Positions 1 through 10,802 of a DNA stretch of 22,709 bases are shown here, one piece after another; position 1 is the first letter of the stretch, and every line of letters starts with the position of its first letter. The notes under the pieces were generated by a model, which did no database searches, had not been told where the DNA came from, and saw nothing but the letters and a program-made list of their open reading frames with translations. The DNA comes from Hymenoscyphus infarciens (taxonomy: Eukaryota > Ascomycota > Leotiomycetes > Helotiales > Helotiaceae), in assembly GCA_001414345.1 (NCBI GenBank), contig LLCB01000561.1, positions 1 to 22,709 of the forward strand. The letters are read 5' to 3'. Both the position numbers and the translations under genes were made by a program.

Positions 1-340
1 TATATATATCTACTAAATTCTTAGTAGTAGTAGATATATATATCTACTAAATTCTTAGTAGTAGTAGATATAAATATCTACTAAATTCTTACTAGTAGTA
101 GATATATATATCTACTAAATTCTTACTCGTAGTAGATATATATATCTACTAAACTTTTACTACCTAACTTTTAGTATTAGTAGATATATATATCTACTAA
201 ATTCTTAGTAGTAGTAGATATATATATCTACTAAATTCTTACTAATAGTAGATATATATGTCTACTAAGTTCTTATTAGTAGTAGATATATATATCTACT
301 AAATTCTTACTAGTAGTAGATATATATATCTACTAAATTT
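1..340. repeat. 34-bp satellite array built on a perfect palindrome
   Basis: Ten copies of a 34-bp unit run head to tail. The TATC landmark of each copy falls at 7, 41, 75, 109, 143, 191, 225, 259, 293 and 327. The step is always 34 except for one of 48 (143 to 191), where 14 extra bases were inserted or kept. The core is the self-complementary AGTAGATATATATATCTACT, flanked by T on the left and A on the right, so each unit can fold as a hairpin. The linker is close to AAATTCTTAGTAGT, with substitutions such as TTACTAG, TTACTCG and TTATTAG. The array begins at the window edge and probably continues outside. It decays into non-repeated AT-rich DNA after 340. The same core returns in the array at the other end with a different linker. 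Confidence 0.95.
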
Positions 341-1479
341 AATTTAAACTATCTAGTAACTATATCTATAATTGTTCTAACTTCTTTAGAATAATAAACA
401 TATTATGATTTATTAAGTCTTAAATAAATAATAGAAGGAGTAGTAGCTAGTTATAAATTCCTTTAGATACTACCTCTAGCGCTTATATAAGTATTCCTAT
501 CTAAGGCTTAACTTAATATACTAATATACTAAGATCTTATACTAGTTTCCTATCTTATCTATATCTTACTAATATCTTACTATACTTTCTTAGATAAAGA
601 ATAAGAATTATAGATTTTATTATTTTACTAGTAATAAATTTTCTTCTATTCTTAAATTAACTACTAATAAATTTAGAAAAATAATTAAGAAGAGAATATA
701 TATATAAGAATAGACTAATATAACTTTAAATTTATCCTATTTATATTTACTTAGTAGACGTCGATAAACTACTTAAACTAATAACTAAAACTAGCTATCT
801 AGTATCTTAAATAATAGTTTAGAGGGATATTATATAAATAATAGAGAGGATAGAGGTAGTAGAAGTACTAGTAGTAGGAGAGGACTCGGTTATAATTCTA
901 ATAATTATTAAAAGACAGATTCTAAAGATAAATTCATTAATAAGAAAAATAAAAGATTATAAATAAACTAAGCTAATTATAAAGCTCGAAAATCTAATTA
1001 AGGTAGTATAATTCCTATCTTAGGTTAAGCATCTTTTAATAAGAAGTTTTAATATTAATAGCTATCTTAGTATACTACCTCTATTTTAAAAGTTACTTAT
1101 TATTCTTTTAGTAGGTTATATAATAACTACTTCCTATTCTAAAATTTATTCTAATACTGTTTAGCTTATATAAAAGAGGTAGAATTAACCTATTATAAAT
1201 GCCTATAAGCCCTTATATATATAATACTTAAAGCTAGTTTCTTTCTAATAAGAGTAAATTCTCTAAAATTAAGCTTTAATATATATCTAATAAAACTTTT
1301 TTATAAAATTTCTATAATAGAAAAGCTTTCTTAGCATTCTTAGGTAATAGGATTAAGAACGTTATTAATTCGCCTAACTTATTAATATATACTAGATCTT
1401 AAAAAGATTTAGAAATATATATACTATAATTAGTTACTAATAGAAGACTAGTACTAGAAATTATTTAATATAAAGGTAA
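341..1479. other. Degenerate AT-rich stretch, nothing identifiable
   Basis: This follows the left satellite. It is RIP-mutated throughout with a few surviving CA/TG pairs near 895, 932, 1029, 1155, 1200 and 1335, slightly more than in most of the window. No tandem array and no clearly open frame was seen. It may be the 5' part of the element whose open frame begins at 1480. Confidence 0.6.
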
Positions 1480-1731
1480 ATCTTCTTAAATAAGACTATA
1501 AATAGACTATATCCCCTTCTCTTAATTACGTCTACCTTATCTATTTCTTCTAAGATAATAAGGATAATAGATACTATATACTATATAATTAAGAATAAGA
1601 TAGTAACTTCTAGTAAAAGCGTAAAAAAGGATAGATATATCCTCTATATAGATAACCTCTTTAAAGTAGTAGTAAATTTTTTATCTAAGATTTTATTAAA
1701 GAAGCTAGTAAAAACTAAGTTTAAGACCTAG
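1480..1731 (+). pseudogene. Decayed frame with piggyBac-like LYxDNLF motif
   Basis: There are 83 codons without a stop between a TAA at 1477 and a TAG at 1729. It is the longest stop-free run I found, in DNA where other frames average a stop every 7-10 codons. At 1642-1662 it reads L-Y-I-D-N-L-F. In piggyBac (DDE_Tnp_1_7) transposases a Y-x-D-N-[LFY]-F motif holds the second catalytic Asp, followed by a hydrophobic/basic helix. Here a run rich in Val, Leu, Phe and Lys follows. The frame then runs into an in-frame 12-bp array (F-K-T-stop, where the stop was probably Gln). No first or third catalytic Asp could be placed, and the codon-aligned minus frame also has few stops, so both strand and family are uncertain. 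There is no ATG and it is certainly not functional. Confidence 0.35.
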
Positions 1732-1767
1732 TTTAAGACCTAGTTTAAGACCTAGTCTAAGACTTAA
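1720..1767 (+). repeat. 12-bp tandem array (TTTAAGACCTAG)
   Basis: Three exact copies of TTTAAGACCTAG lie at 1720-1731, 1732-1743 and 1744-1755, with a diverged fourth (TCTAAGACTTAA). The unit is in register with the preceding open frame and reads Phe-Lys-Thr-stop. The stop was probably Gln or Trp before RIP, so this may be a tetrapeptide repeat of the decayed protein. Confidence 0.85.
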
Positions 1768-1787
1768 CTATAGATAATATTAATTAG

Positions 1788-2180
1788 ACTTCCTAGACTA
1801 TTATTAATACTCTTAAAGAGGAAAAGAGGTTAAGTACTAACTTACTTAAAGAAGAATACTCTTATCATTTTCTAGCTACTATAATAGAAATAAAGAGTAG
1901 AGACAAGTTTAAAGGCTTAGATTAGACTAGCTTAATAAATATAGTTTACTAATATAATATAACGCTCTATATTATTAATCTATACTATAAAGAAACATTT
2001 AAGGTTATAACTCATCTTTTTTAATCTATCTTTAAGTAACTTCTAGCTTATATATATATTATATTTTAATATAATATTATATATAAGTTTACTCTATATT
2101 TAGAAAAACACTATTAATAACTTATAGTAAGGATAATATATACTATAAATACATTTTACTAATATGCTTATACTTTAGAT
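1788..2180 (+). pseudogene. Possible decayed frame, continuation of the 1480 relic
   Basis: A different frame from that at 1480 (codons starting at 1790, 1793 and so on) is comparatively open here, with about 8 stops in 130 codons. It reads as a charged, protein-like segment, for example LKEEKRLSTNLLKEEY near 1806-1853. Surviving CA pairs near 1865, 1912, 1986, 2012, 2109 and 2152 show it is a little less mutated than its surroundings. A frameshift near 1770-1790 would join it to the preceding frame. I do not recognise the protein, and a third catalytic Asp of a piggyBac transposase was not found. Confidence 0.25.
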
Positions 2181-2372
2181 TATTAACTATAATAAAGACT
2201 ATAGTAAACTAAGTTTCTTAGTTTAAGTAATAGAGAAGGAGTTAAAAGAGACTAGTTATTAAAAAGCTACTTAGTCTCTATATACTATAGAAGTTCTACT
2301 CTTTTAAGAAAGGTACTATTAAATACTTAAATAAAGTACTATAGGCTTATTTAGTAAGAAGAGCTCGGTTTA

Positions 2373-3578
2373 ACCTTAAATAAAAGATATAAGAGAACCT
2401 AATTACTAATTAATAAATATAAAGCTACTATTAATAATACTTATACTTATCTTAAGAAGTATAAATTTATAAGAGATAAAAACTATATATAGTCTAAATT
2501 ATATAAGTATTAGTATATTTAAGAAAACTAGTTTACTTAGAAGAAGGATACTAAGTTAAAAGTATAAGATAAGAAGCTATTTGCTTATTTAAATCGAATT
2601 CTAGCTTATAAGAAAGCCTATTAAATAACGTTTAATAAACTTTAACTACTTAGAGAAGTAGATATTAAGAAATAAGTTTTAAAAAATATAAAACGTTTTC
2701 TAGCTAAGATTATTCTATACTATTTATTAGGAAAACAAACTACTAGATAATTACTAGAATATATAATAAAATTAGTAGTATAAGAGTTAAGAAAAACTAG
2801 TTAAAATTATAAAGATTAAAGACCTATAAGTACTAATTATACCTAGTATTAGAAATCCTAGATTTAGTATTAAATTAAGATAAAAGTATAAGAATATTAT
2901 AAGCTTACTACTTAAAGAATCTAAGAACTTTGTAATATTTATAACTATTTAGATATAAAAGGTATTAAAAAATTATAAGAGTATATAAAAGCCTTATTCT
3001 ATCGTCTACCTCTAATAGTTAAGAAAAGTTAAGCTATTTAAAGATTATATAATAAATTACTAAAGAGTTATAAAATGCTTCTAATATTATTATAAACCTT
3101 TAACCCTTTAACCTTAGAAGAAGAGTTAAATTATAAGATATAGTAGTATAAAATTATAGTAAGTACTTGTTTTTTAACTTTAGAAGCCCTTTTATAGTTA
3201 TTAATAGAACATATCTTATTAAAGTCGCTCTCTCTATCTTTTATAGATCTATTTTCTCTTAAATCTTTCTTAGAATCCTCTCTAAAGCTATCTCTTAACT
3301 TATCTCTTAACCTATCTTTTAAGCCTTCTCTAGAGCCTTCTCTAGAGCTATCTATAAAGTCTTATCTATAGTATTCCTCTATCTTTACTTTAAGACTAGT
3401 TCTAGATAGAGAAAGACTAGCTTAAGAAATTTCTTATAAAGAAAATCTAGGTAATCAATTATCTTTTATAACTAACTATATAAGCTTTATAGATAATATT
3501 ATAATTCTATATAGTATTAATATATTATTAAAGTTTAAAAGAGCTATAAAGAAGGTTAATATCTTAATTTCTAAATAG
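2373..3578 (+). pseudogene. Decayed unidentified coding frame with 4-residue repeats
   Basis: The frame with codons starting at multiples of three is the most open of the three plus frames. From about 2943 to 3578 there are roughly 10 stops in 211 codons, including stop-free runs at 3198-3368 (57 codons) and 3426-3575 (50 codons). The other frames carry far more. It reads as a charged protein (for example LTLEEELNYKI near 3108), then a Ser/Leu-rich stretch made by the 12-bp array at 3264-3371, then a hydrophobic/Lys-rich tail. Most stops can be read as former Gln or Trp codons and many Ile/Leu as former Thr/Pro/Ser. No family could be named. Position and strand fit a second part of the same dead element as the frames at 1480-2180. 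Confidence 0.4.
3264..3371 (+). repeat. Degenerate 12-bp tandem array
   Basis: About nine 12-bp units stand in register, among them CTATCTCTTAAC (3288), TTATCTCTTAAC (3300), CTATCTTTTAAG (3312) and CCTTCTCTAGAG twice (3324, 3336). It is in frame with the surrounding open frame and gives a Ser-Leu-x-Leu/Pro type tetrapeptide repeat. The units differ mostly by C/T changes. Confidence 0.8.
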
Positions 3579-4376
3579 TATTATATAGTAAACTAGATAA
3601 TTAATATACTTTAAGCTCTTTTAATATCTTTATATTAATTCTAAACTTAATAAGAGATTCGTCTTTAGTATATATATATTATTAAATAAGTTTTTATAGC
3701 TAAATCCCTAATTAATTACTATAATAAGATTAAGAATTTAGATCTTAAAAACAATCTTAAAAGTATTTATAAGTATCTATATCTCTAATATATAATTAAA
3801 CTAAAAGCTAATATATTTAGATGTTTTTTAAAACTATAATATTTTATCTAGATTCCTTTTAATTATTTTACTTATTTATTTACTAAATCTAGTATAAGAT
3901 ATAAGATTTATATCTAATAACTCTAAATTAGAGTCTTTATAGTTTAATCTAAGTAATAATAAAGATAGTAGTAAAGGTAAGATAAACTATAAAGCTTATA
4001 GAGAGTATTTTAAAAATATTTATAACCTTTTTAAAAGTCTATAAGTTTAGAATATAACTAATAAAGTAGAAGATTTATAAACTTAAGCTAATTCTAAAGA
4101 AGCGATATATAAAGAAAAATAAAAGTATAACTATATAAAGAAATTCCTTATATTATAAAGTCTTAGTAGAAGCTCTTACTATAAGTCTTTATTAACTTTA
4201 CTATCTATCTTAACTTTAACTTTAACTTTAATATAATAACTACTATTACTACTTTATAAATAGCTTTTTAAATATTCTTTAACTTATAGCATCTACTATT
4301 CTTCTTTAGTACTATTACTATTGCTTTTAACATCTACCTCTTTATAAGCTCTTTTTAAAACCTTATTTCTAATATT
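3579..4376. other. Degenerate AT-rich stretch
   Basis: No clearly open frame or recognisable motif was seen. It contains a short hexanucleotide run of TTTAAC/CTTTAA type at about 4209-4231, and a few surviving CA/TG pairs near 3751, 3823, 4290, 4322 and 4331. Confidence 0.5.
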
Positions 4377-4505
4377 CTTATATACTCTTAACCTTATATA
4401 CTCTTAACCTTCTAACCTTATATACTCTTAACCTTCTAACCTTATATACTCTTAACCTTCTAACCTTATATACTCTTAACCTTCTAACCTTATATACTCT
4501 TATCC
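4377..4505. repeat. 24-bp tandem array with four identical copies
   Basis: The unit is CTTATATACTCT followed by TAACCTTCTAAC. Four copies at 4393-4416, 4417-4440, 4441-4464 and 4465-4488 are identical. They are flanked by a shortened copy on the left (4377-4392) and a diverged partial copy on the right (4489-4505). Perfect identity in otherwise heavily mutated DNA suggests that the array expanded by slippage or unequal exchange after the RIP mutations. Confidence 0.95.
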
Positions 4506-7163
4506 TTATATTACTACTTATTACGTCTTTATAATCTAAAGCCTTATTAACATATTATTATAAAGTTATAAACTAGCTCTTATTATAATTTAATTTAGTT
4601 CTTATTACTATATATTTACTATATCCTACTTCTACTATAATAATAATAATATAGTAGATAAGAACTCTATATCTAGCTTATCTAGGTTTTAATTAAATAA
4701 ATTTAATATAGTTAATAAACTACTTCTTACTTATATACTAGCTAATATAGGCTTAGATAGTGTTCTTTCTAAGTAAGAATGTTTTACTATCTAAAGAGAG
4801 ACTTAGCTTTAGTTCTTCTTAAAAAAAATCTTTCCTATTAAGTCCTAGTCTAAATTTAATACTATCTTTAAATACTCTATATAGTTATAAGCTATTATTA
4901 AGAGATAAAAGGCTTTAGTTATACTAATATTTAAGGCTAAGAAGGAATAGTATAGTCTTAAAGTAGTAGCTATATATTATAAAGATATTTTATAATATAA
5001 AGTAACTTATAACTATATTTCTATAGTAAGAATAATTTAAATAATCTTTATTCCTATTCTCTTACTAATAGTAGATAGCTTAAGAAGTTTTATAATAAAG
5101 CTAAGCTAGAAATCTAAAAATAGCTAGAGTCTTACTATATAAGGTTTTTCTTTATTTTATTTTTTCTAATCTAGAGCTAAAAAAGAAGTAGTAAAAAACT
5201 TTAAAGCTTAAATATAAGTATAAGTTTAATATTAATAATAATAACTATAATAATAAGCTCTAAGAGATATTAATATCTTTAAAGAAGTATTAAAATAGTA
5301 GTCTATATAGAGTTTAAGTTATTATTAAACTCGAAGATAGTAATTATAAGAATAAGAGAGTATAGATATCTTCGTCTTTTATATTTACCTAGTATAATAT
5401 AGTATAGCTAGATAATACTATTATATAATACTCTATATTAAAGGTAAGAAGTAAAGTATTAGTTTATTTACTAATATATATCTAAGGTTTTATTCTTCTA
5501 TTTCTAAATTTCTACTTCTAGGTATTAGCCTAAGTAAGCCTTATATTATAAAAGGTAGTCTTATTTAAACTTAGTAGTAAATCTTTTAAATATATATACT
5601 TATCTTTAAAATTATTAATACTTATTATTCCTTTATATATTTATAATACTTATAAATATATGTTTTTCTTAAATTAAAATAAATTAGTAAGTACCTTTAT
5701 TTATTAGTAAATACTAAGTAGATTTAGTAATAGTAAGTACTAATATCTTAAGGTAAATTTTAGTATAATATTAAAAGAGTTAAGTATAAGCCTCTTCTTA
5801 TTCTCTAAGCTATTCTTCTTTAATAGTAACTATTATTCTTAATTAGTAATTAACCTTCTTACTATTTTATAATACTTATAATTAATTTATAGAATTACTT
5901 TTTCTTATTTCCTTTCTAGTATATAATCTCTAGCCTAATTTTATAAAGAGTTATTAATAGTTAGTAGAAAATTTAGTTTATTTTAGAATACTAATTTAGT
6001 TTTAAAAGAGGATAAGTACCTAAAGGGGTACTTAGGTAGTTTACTATACTAAATACTCTTAAAGTATAGGTATAGGGTTTTAATTAAATTAAAAGAGATC
6101 TTCTCCTAGGCTAGTAGTTAAGAGAGAGTAGTACTAGTAATATAGAGTTCTTTTAGCTTTAGTAGTTAGTTAAGTATAAGTATAGATATATTAGTCTTAC
6201 TATCTTAAGAGGAGTCTAGTTATAAGGTTATAAAAGAGGCTTATTTAATCTCTTCTTTATTAAGCTTAAATAATTTTACTTTATTTAATTTCTAAGCTTT
6301 TAATTTAATAAAGTTATTAATCTTTTATTAATATAATTATATAAACTTTAAATAAAGATTCTCTAAGGTAAAGTATTCTACTTAAAGCTCTTTATATAAA
6401 TTATTTATATACTCTTAGTTTTATTTACTACTCTTCTTAATAATATTATACTTTTATATATAAAATATAATATATTATTATATAAGAGAGAGTAAGAAAT
6501 ATTAAGCTATTTAATTTATCTTAATCTAGTAAATACTATTTACTTTAAGAGATATACTTTTAACCTTAGCTATAGTCTTCTTATATTCTTTTAAACCTTT
6601 TAGGAATTTCTAAGTATATTATAATTTTTTATCTTCTAGCTAAATATTAATTATTTAGTATAAACTAATATTAATTAATAGTTTAGGATAATTATAAACT
6701 ATTATATAATCTTATTTATAATAGCTTTAAAAAGAGGTATAGAGTAGAGTAGTAATTAAGTAAAGTATAAATAAGTCTTTAATAAATATACTTTAACTAG
6801 TAAAGGAGGTATTTATTATAAAGAATAGTAGTAACTAATATAGAGTTACTATAATATAGAGAATAGTATATAATATTATAAACTTTAATATTTAATAATT
6901 AAAAGATACTATAAAGATGTTCTAATACCTATACTAGCTAAGTCTTACCCTTTCTAAGATAGGTTTTTATATCTATAACTAAGTTAATATTAAATATATA
7001 CTAGGCTAAAAGTATTAAGTATAAGTAATATTATAAAGAATAGAAACTAGATCTTATTTTAAATATTCTTATACTTCTTATTTAAACTATATTACTCTAC
7101 TAAAATAACTTTAATTTTATTTAAAATTTATATTCTATTAACTAAATATAGAATAAATCTAAG
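4506..7163. other. Degenerate AT-rich stretch, one doubtful open frame
   Basis: A plus frame at about 4594-4773 is moderately open (runs of 32 and 27 codons), but a second frame over 4748-4915 is equally open, so no gene is called. The remainder to 7163 shows only TAA/TAG-filled frames, apart from a small inverted repeat at 6012-6033 (TAAGTACC and GGTACTTA arms). I see nothing else. Confidence 0.5.
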
Positions 7164-7199
7164 AGCTAATTATAAAGCTAATTATAGAGCTAATTAAAG
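7164..7199. repeat. Short 12-bp tandem repeat (AGCTAATTATAA)
   Basis: AGCTAATT recurs at 7164, 7176 and 7188, giving three units of 12 bp with single-base differences. Confidence 0.8.
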
Positions 7200-7281
7200 T
7201 AATAAGAATTATTCTAAGAATTAATTAGCTAAATAATTAATCTAATATTTAAATCCTATTCTTAACTAAAAGTACTTCTAA

Positions 7282-7353
7282 TACTTAGCTAAATACTTAG
7301 TTAAATACTTAGCTAAATACTTAGTTAAATACTTAGCTAAATACTTAGCTAAA
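7282..7353. repeat. 12-bp tandem array (TACTTAGCTAAA)
   Basis: Six units of TACTTAG(C/T)TAAA begin at 7282, 7294, 7306, 7318, 7330 and 7342. The only variable base is C or T at position 8, itself a RIP-type transition. Confidence 0.95.
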
Positions 7354-7743
7354 CCTATACCTACTTATCCTAATATAAAACTACTTAAATAAGTTAAGCT
7401 AAACTATAAATAGATTAATAATAAGCTCTTTATTAATATAAAGGAATTAAATAATAGCTACTTATATTCCTTCTACTATTAATATAAGTAGTTCTACTTT
7501 AAGTTTATATTCTTAAAAATTAATAATAATAAGTAGCTAGCTAATATTTACTTAGAAAAGTCTTATTAAAAGAAGAAGAGAATCTACCTAATAGAGAAAA
7601 ACCGTCTATCTAATAAAAAGACTAAAAGATAGTATTACGTCTCTATATAGCTAGATCTTATTTAGTTAAACCTAGATTATATTAAATAAGAATAAGAGAA
7701 TTATCTTATATTTCTAAATAATATTAAGTCTAATCTAATATAG

Positions 7744-7845
7744 CTTACTATTATTAAGCCTACTACTATTAAGCCTATTATTATTAAGCCTACTACTATT
7801 AAGCCTACTACTATTAAGCCTACTACTATTAAATCTAATTCTATA
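7744..7845 (+). repeat. 15-bp tandem array (AAGCCTACTACTATT)
   Basis: The AAGCCT landmark recurs every 15 bp at 7756, 7771, 7786, 7801 and 7816, with a mutated copy (AAATCT) at 7831. In the plus frame starting at 7744, which is open for 40 codons to 7863, it reads as a Lys-Pro-Thr-Thr-Ile repeat (the Ile codon ATT was not made by RIP of ACA). It may be a low-complexity part of a dead gene. The same frame downstream to about 8690 is Lys-rich with scattered stops (about 11%), which is too weak to call as a gene. Confidence 0.9.
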
Positions 7846-8920
7846 TTAAAGAATATAACTTACTAAAATCCTCCTACTTAAACTAATCTAGAAGAGCTTA
7901 TAAGCTAGAATATAATATAGTAGACCTCTTTATAGTAAGATATCCTTTTAATAATTAATTAAAGAGAGTATATTATATAAAAGATAACTAGTTAGAATTA
8001 TATAATTATAAAAGATAATAATAGAAATAGTAAAATACTTTATTAAGAAAATTAATATTATAACACTTTTAATTTAAGATATTTAAAGCTAATAAATAAC
8101 TAACTAATTAAAACTAAGTTAAGTTCTAAAGTTAAGACTTAACTTAATAAATTAACTTAGAAATTTAAAACTATACTCTTTAAAATTATTAATTCTAAAA
8201 GAAAAGAAAGAGAAGATAAAGGAAATAGAGTAAAACTTAATCTAGTATTAGACTATATTAGGAAAACTATATTACTATTTTAGTCTCTTACTATATAGTA
8301 TTAATCTATATAAGATTTATTCTAAGAAAGAATAAAAAATAAGATTCTAGATTAGTATAAAAAGATTAAAAAGAAAGATCTTAATAATTAATTTACTAGT
8401 AGTTATAGTATTATATAGATATATAAGATATATAGATAACTTAGTAAGAATATATAAAAGGAATTAAAATAAAAAGCTTAGAATAAGTATATAATACTAT
8501 ATAATATAGCTAATATAGATAAGAACCTTAAAGTAGAGATTAGTAATTAGAGAAAGCTACTTAAGAATTATAGAAATAAAATTATTACTAAAGCTTAAAT
8601 ATTTATTAGTAATTAGATAAGAGGAAAATTCCTACTTATAGAATATTAGTTAAAAGAAATAGATAAATATTCTAATAAAGTATAGTTATAAAATAATATA
8701 TTATATTATTAATAGTAGTTAATATAAAGATATTAATAAGACTAGAGTTCTTTATATAGTTATTAGATAGGATTTTAAGAATATAGTAGATAAAGTAGAA
8801 TATAGACTAAAGGTCTTCTATTTACTTATAATAACTAGAGAGTTTATAATAGATAATACTTAACTACTAGCTATATAGAGACATTTATTAAAGTTTAGCC
8901 TTTATATTATAGCTACTAAT

Positions 8921-8990
8921 ACTACTAATAATACTAATAATACTAATAATACTAATAATACTAATACTACTAATAATACTAATACTATTA
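8921..8990. repeat. 9-bp / trinucleotide array (ACTAATAAT)
   Basis: The run consists only of ACT and AAT triplets, mostly as the 9-mer ACTAATAAT, over about 70 bases. It is a simple-sequence expansion. Confidence 0.9.
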
Positions 8991-9661
8991 CTTCTAGTAT
9001 AGCTAGAAGAAAGGTTTTACTATTATTAAAATTAAACTATAAGGACTAGTAAAAAGATATTAACATATAACTACTCTCTAGCTTTAATATAGCTATTTTA
9101 AGTTTATATTAAAAACTTCCTTAATAAGGAACTTAGTAATAGGTTCTAGAAGTAAGAGGTATTAAATTAATATATAATAGAAGTAGACTAGATATTAAAT
9201 CTATTTTATTTTATTATTAAATAAAAATAAAACCATCTCTAGAAATATAAAAGAGGATATATATTAGTATATTAGTAAAAGAGTTTATAATTTTTTTCTA
9301 AAGAAAATTAAACTAGAAAGAAGAATAATAAAAGAAAGGAAATAGATAACTATTTATAGGATTTAGAAGAAAATTAAGTATAATTTATACTATCTAATAC
9401 TAATTCCTCTAATAATCCTAAGTCCTACTACTAACCCTACTATCTACTATATACTCTATCTTATCTATTATTATTCTACTTATACTATACTACGTATATA
9501 GAATTAACTATAACTAAATATAATATAAAAAAGTTATAATATATATAATTATAGAATTTTAATTAAGATAAATACTAAAAAGAAATAAAAATATATAGAA
9601 TAAATAAGCTTTAATTATAATTATTTATATTAATAGCTACCTTTATATATTAATAAGAAAA

Positions 9662-9698
9662 AATATAACCTAGTCTTCTTAAAAGACTAAGTTATATT
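9662..9698. other. 16-bp inverted repeat (hairpin)
   Basis: The arms AATATAACCTAGTCTT (9662-9677) and AAGACTAAGTTATATT (9683-9698) pair with one mismatch around a 5-base loop (CTTAA). The mismatch is C against T, as expected if one arm was changed by a C-to-T event. Confidence 0.8.
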
Positions 9699-9794
9699 AA
9701 TAAAGGCGATAATACCTTTATTCTATCTTTCTAGATATATATAGCTAATTACCTATATAAGAGATTTAAGCTTAATACTAAAGATTATTAAATT

Positions 9795-9824
9795 CTAAGT
9801 AGAAGGCTCTATTCTTCTACTTAG
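9795..9824. other. Perfect 11-bp inverted repeat
   Basis: CTAAGTAGAAG at 9795-9805 is matched exactly by CTTCTACTTAG at 9814-9824 across an 8-base loop. No T-run follows it, and no gene ends nearby, so a terminator role is not supported. Confidence 0.75.
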
Positions 9825-10497
9825 AAGGCTAAATATCGTGCTTTTTAAAGGTATAATATACTATTATTTAGATTATTAAGCTTAAACTATTTACTATTTT
9901 ATAAAAGAGAAGTAAATAACTTTTAATTTTATTTTATAAGGTTATTTATATATTATAATTATTAACTTTACTTAATTATTATCTATTTATATTAAATCTA
10001 GGTAATTTATAACTCTATATCTTCTAGTTATAAAAGAGTAACTAAATAAAGAATCTTATATATCTAATATATCTCTTCTAAGATCTTAGAAAACCTTAAA
10101 GTAAAATAACAAGTATAGAAAAAGAAAAGAGAAGAGTAAAAGTTACTTTTTAACTAGATTTACTAGCTAATTAGAAACTTTCTAAGATAATAAAATCCTA
10201 AGATATTTATAGGTTTAACTTAGAGGTATAGGTAGGCCTATAGTTTCTATAGTACTAGGTCTTTTAGACGAATTAGAAGGGAAGTTACTAGGTTAATAAG
10301 GGATTTAGAGTAGATCTAAGAAGAATTAACTAAATTTATAAGTAAGAAAACTATATAAACTTTAAAGTATTAGACCTTTAGGTTATATATTACTAATAGT
10401 AGGTATAAAGGTAGATAAGGTAGCTATAAGTATATATATTCCTATAGTTATTATATTAATATTATTATTAGAGGCTTTAGTAATAAAGAGATTATTA

Positions 10498-10648
10498 GCT
10501 CTAGTATAAGATCTAGTATAAGATCTAGTATAAGATCTAGTATAAGATCTACTATAAGATCTATTATAAGATCTACTATAAGATCTAGTATAAGATCTAC
10601 TATAAGATTTACTACTATAAGATCTATTATAAGATCTAGATAGAGATC
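10498..10648. repeat. 12-bp tandem array (CTAGTATAAGAT)
   Basis: About twelve units are present. Those starting at 10501, 10513, 10525 and 10537 are identical, and later ones vary at one base (CTACTATAAGAT, CTATTATAAGAT). One unit at 10609 has gained 3 bases, and the last (10636) is CTAGATAGAGAT. Each junction creates an AGATCT palindrome. It is the largest 12-bp array in the window. Confidence 0.95.
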
Positions 10649-10802
10649 TAGCTTACTTATAACCTTTAGTAATAATCCTTTCTAGAGAAATATAATCTAA
10701 GAGATTATTAAGAAATAGCTTAAACTTAATAGCTTAGTTTAAAATATACTAATATTTCTTAAGAAAGTTTATTATATTAGATTTAGTCTTAATATTATAA
10801 TA

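Larger units (their letters stand above)
8991..10497. other. Degenerate AT-rich stretch with two hairpins
   Basis: No open frame was recognised. Two inverted repeats at 9662-9698 and 9795-9824, listed separately, are the only clear structures. Single surviving CA/TG pairs lie near 9063, 9232, 9839 and 10111. Confidence 0.5.

Noticed and set aside
1..340. CRISPR array
   Set aside because: The repeats are directly contiguous with near-identical linkers of 12-14 bases, with no unique spacers and no cas genes. It is a satellite.
4594..5210. Possible plus-strand relic gene
   Set aside because: Runs of 32 and 27 open codons, but about 9% stops overall and a second plus frame equally open over 4748-4915, so no frame can be chosen.
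7636..8690. Lys-rich plus-strand frame after the 15-bp array
   Set aside because: About 11% stops over the tested part, too close to background to call, although the first 40 codons are open because of the repeat.
9795..9824. Intrinsic transcription terminator
   Set aside because: No T-run follows the stem and there is no gene upstream.
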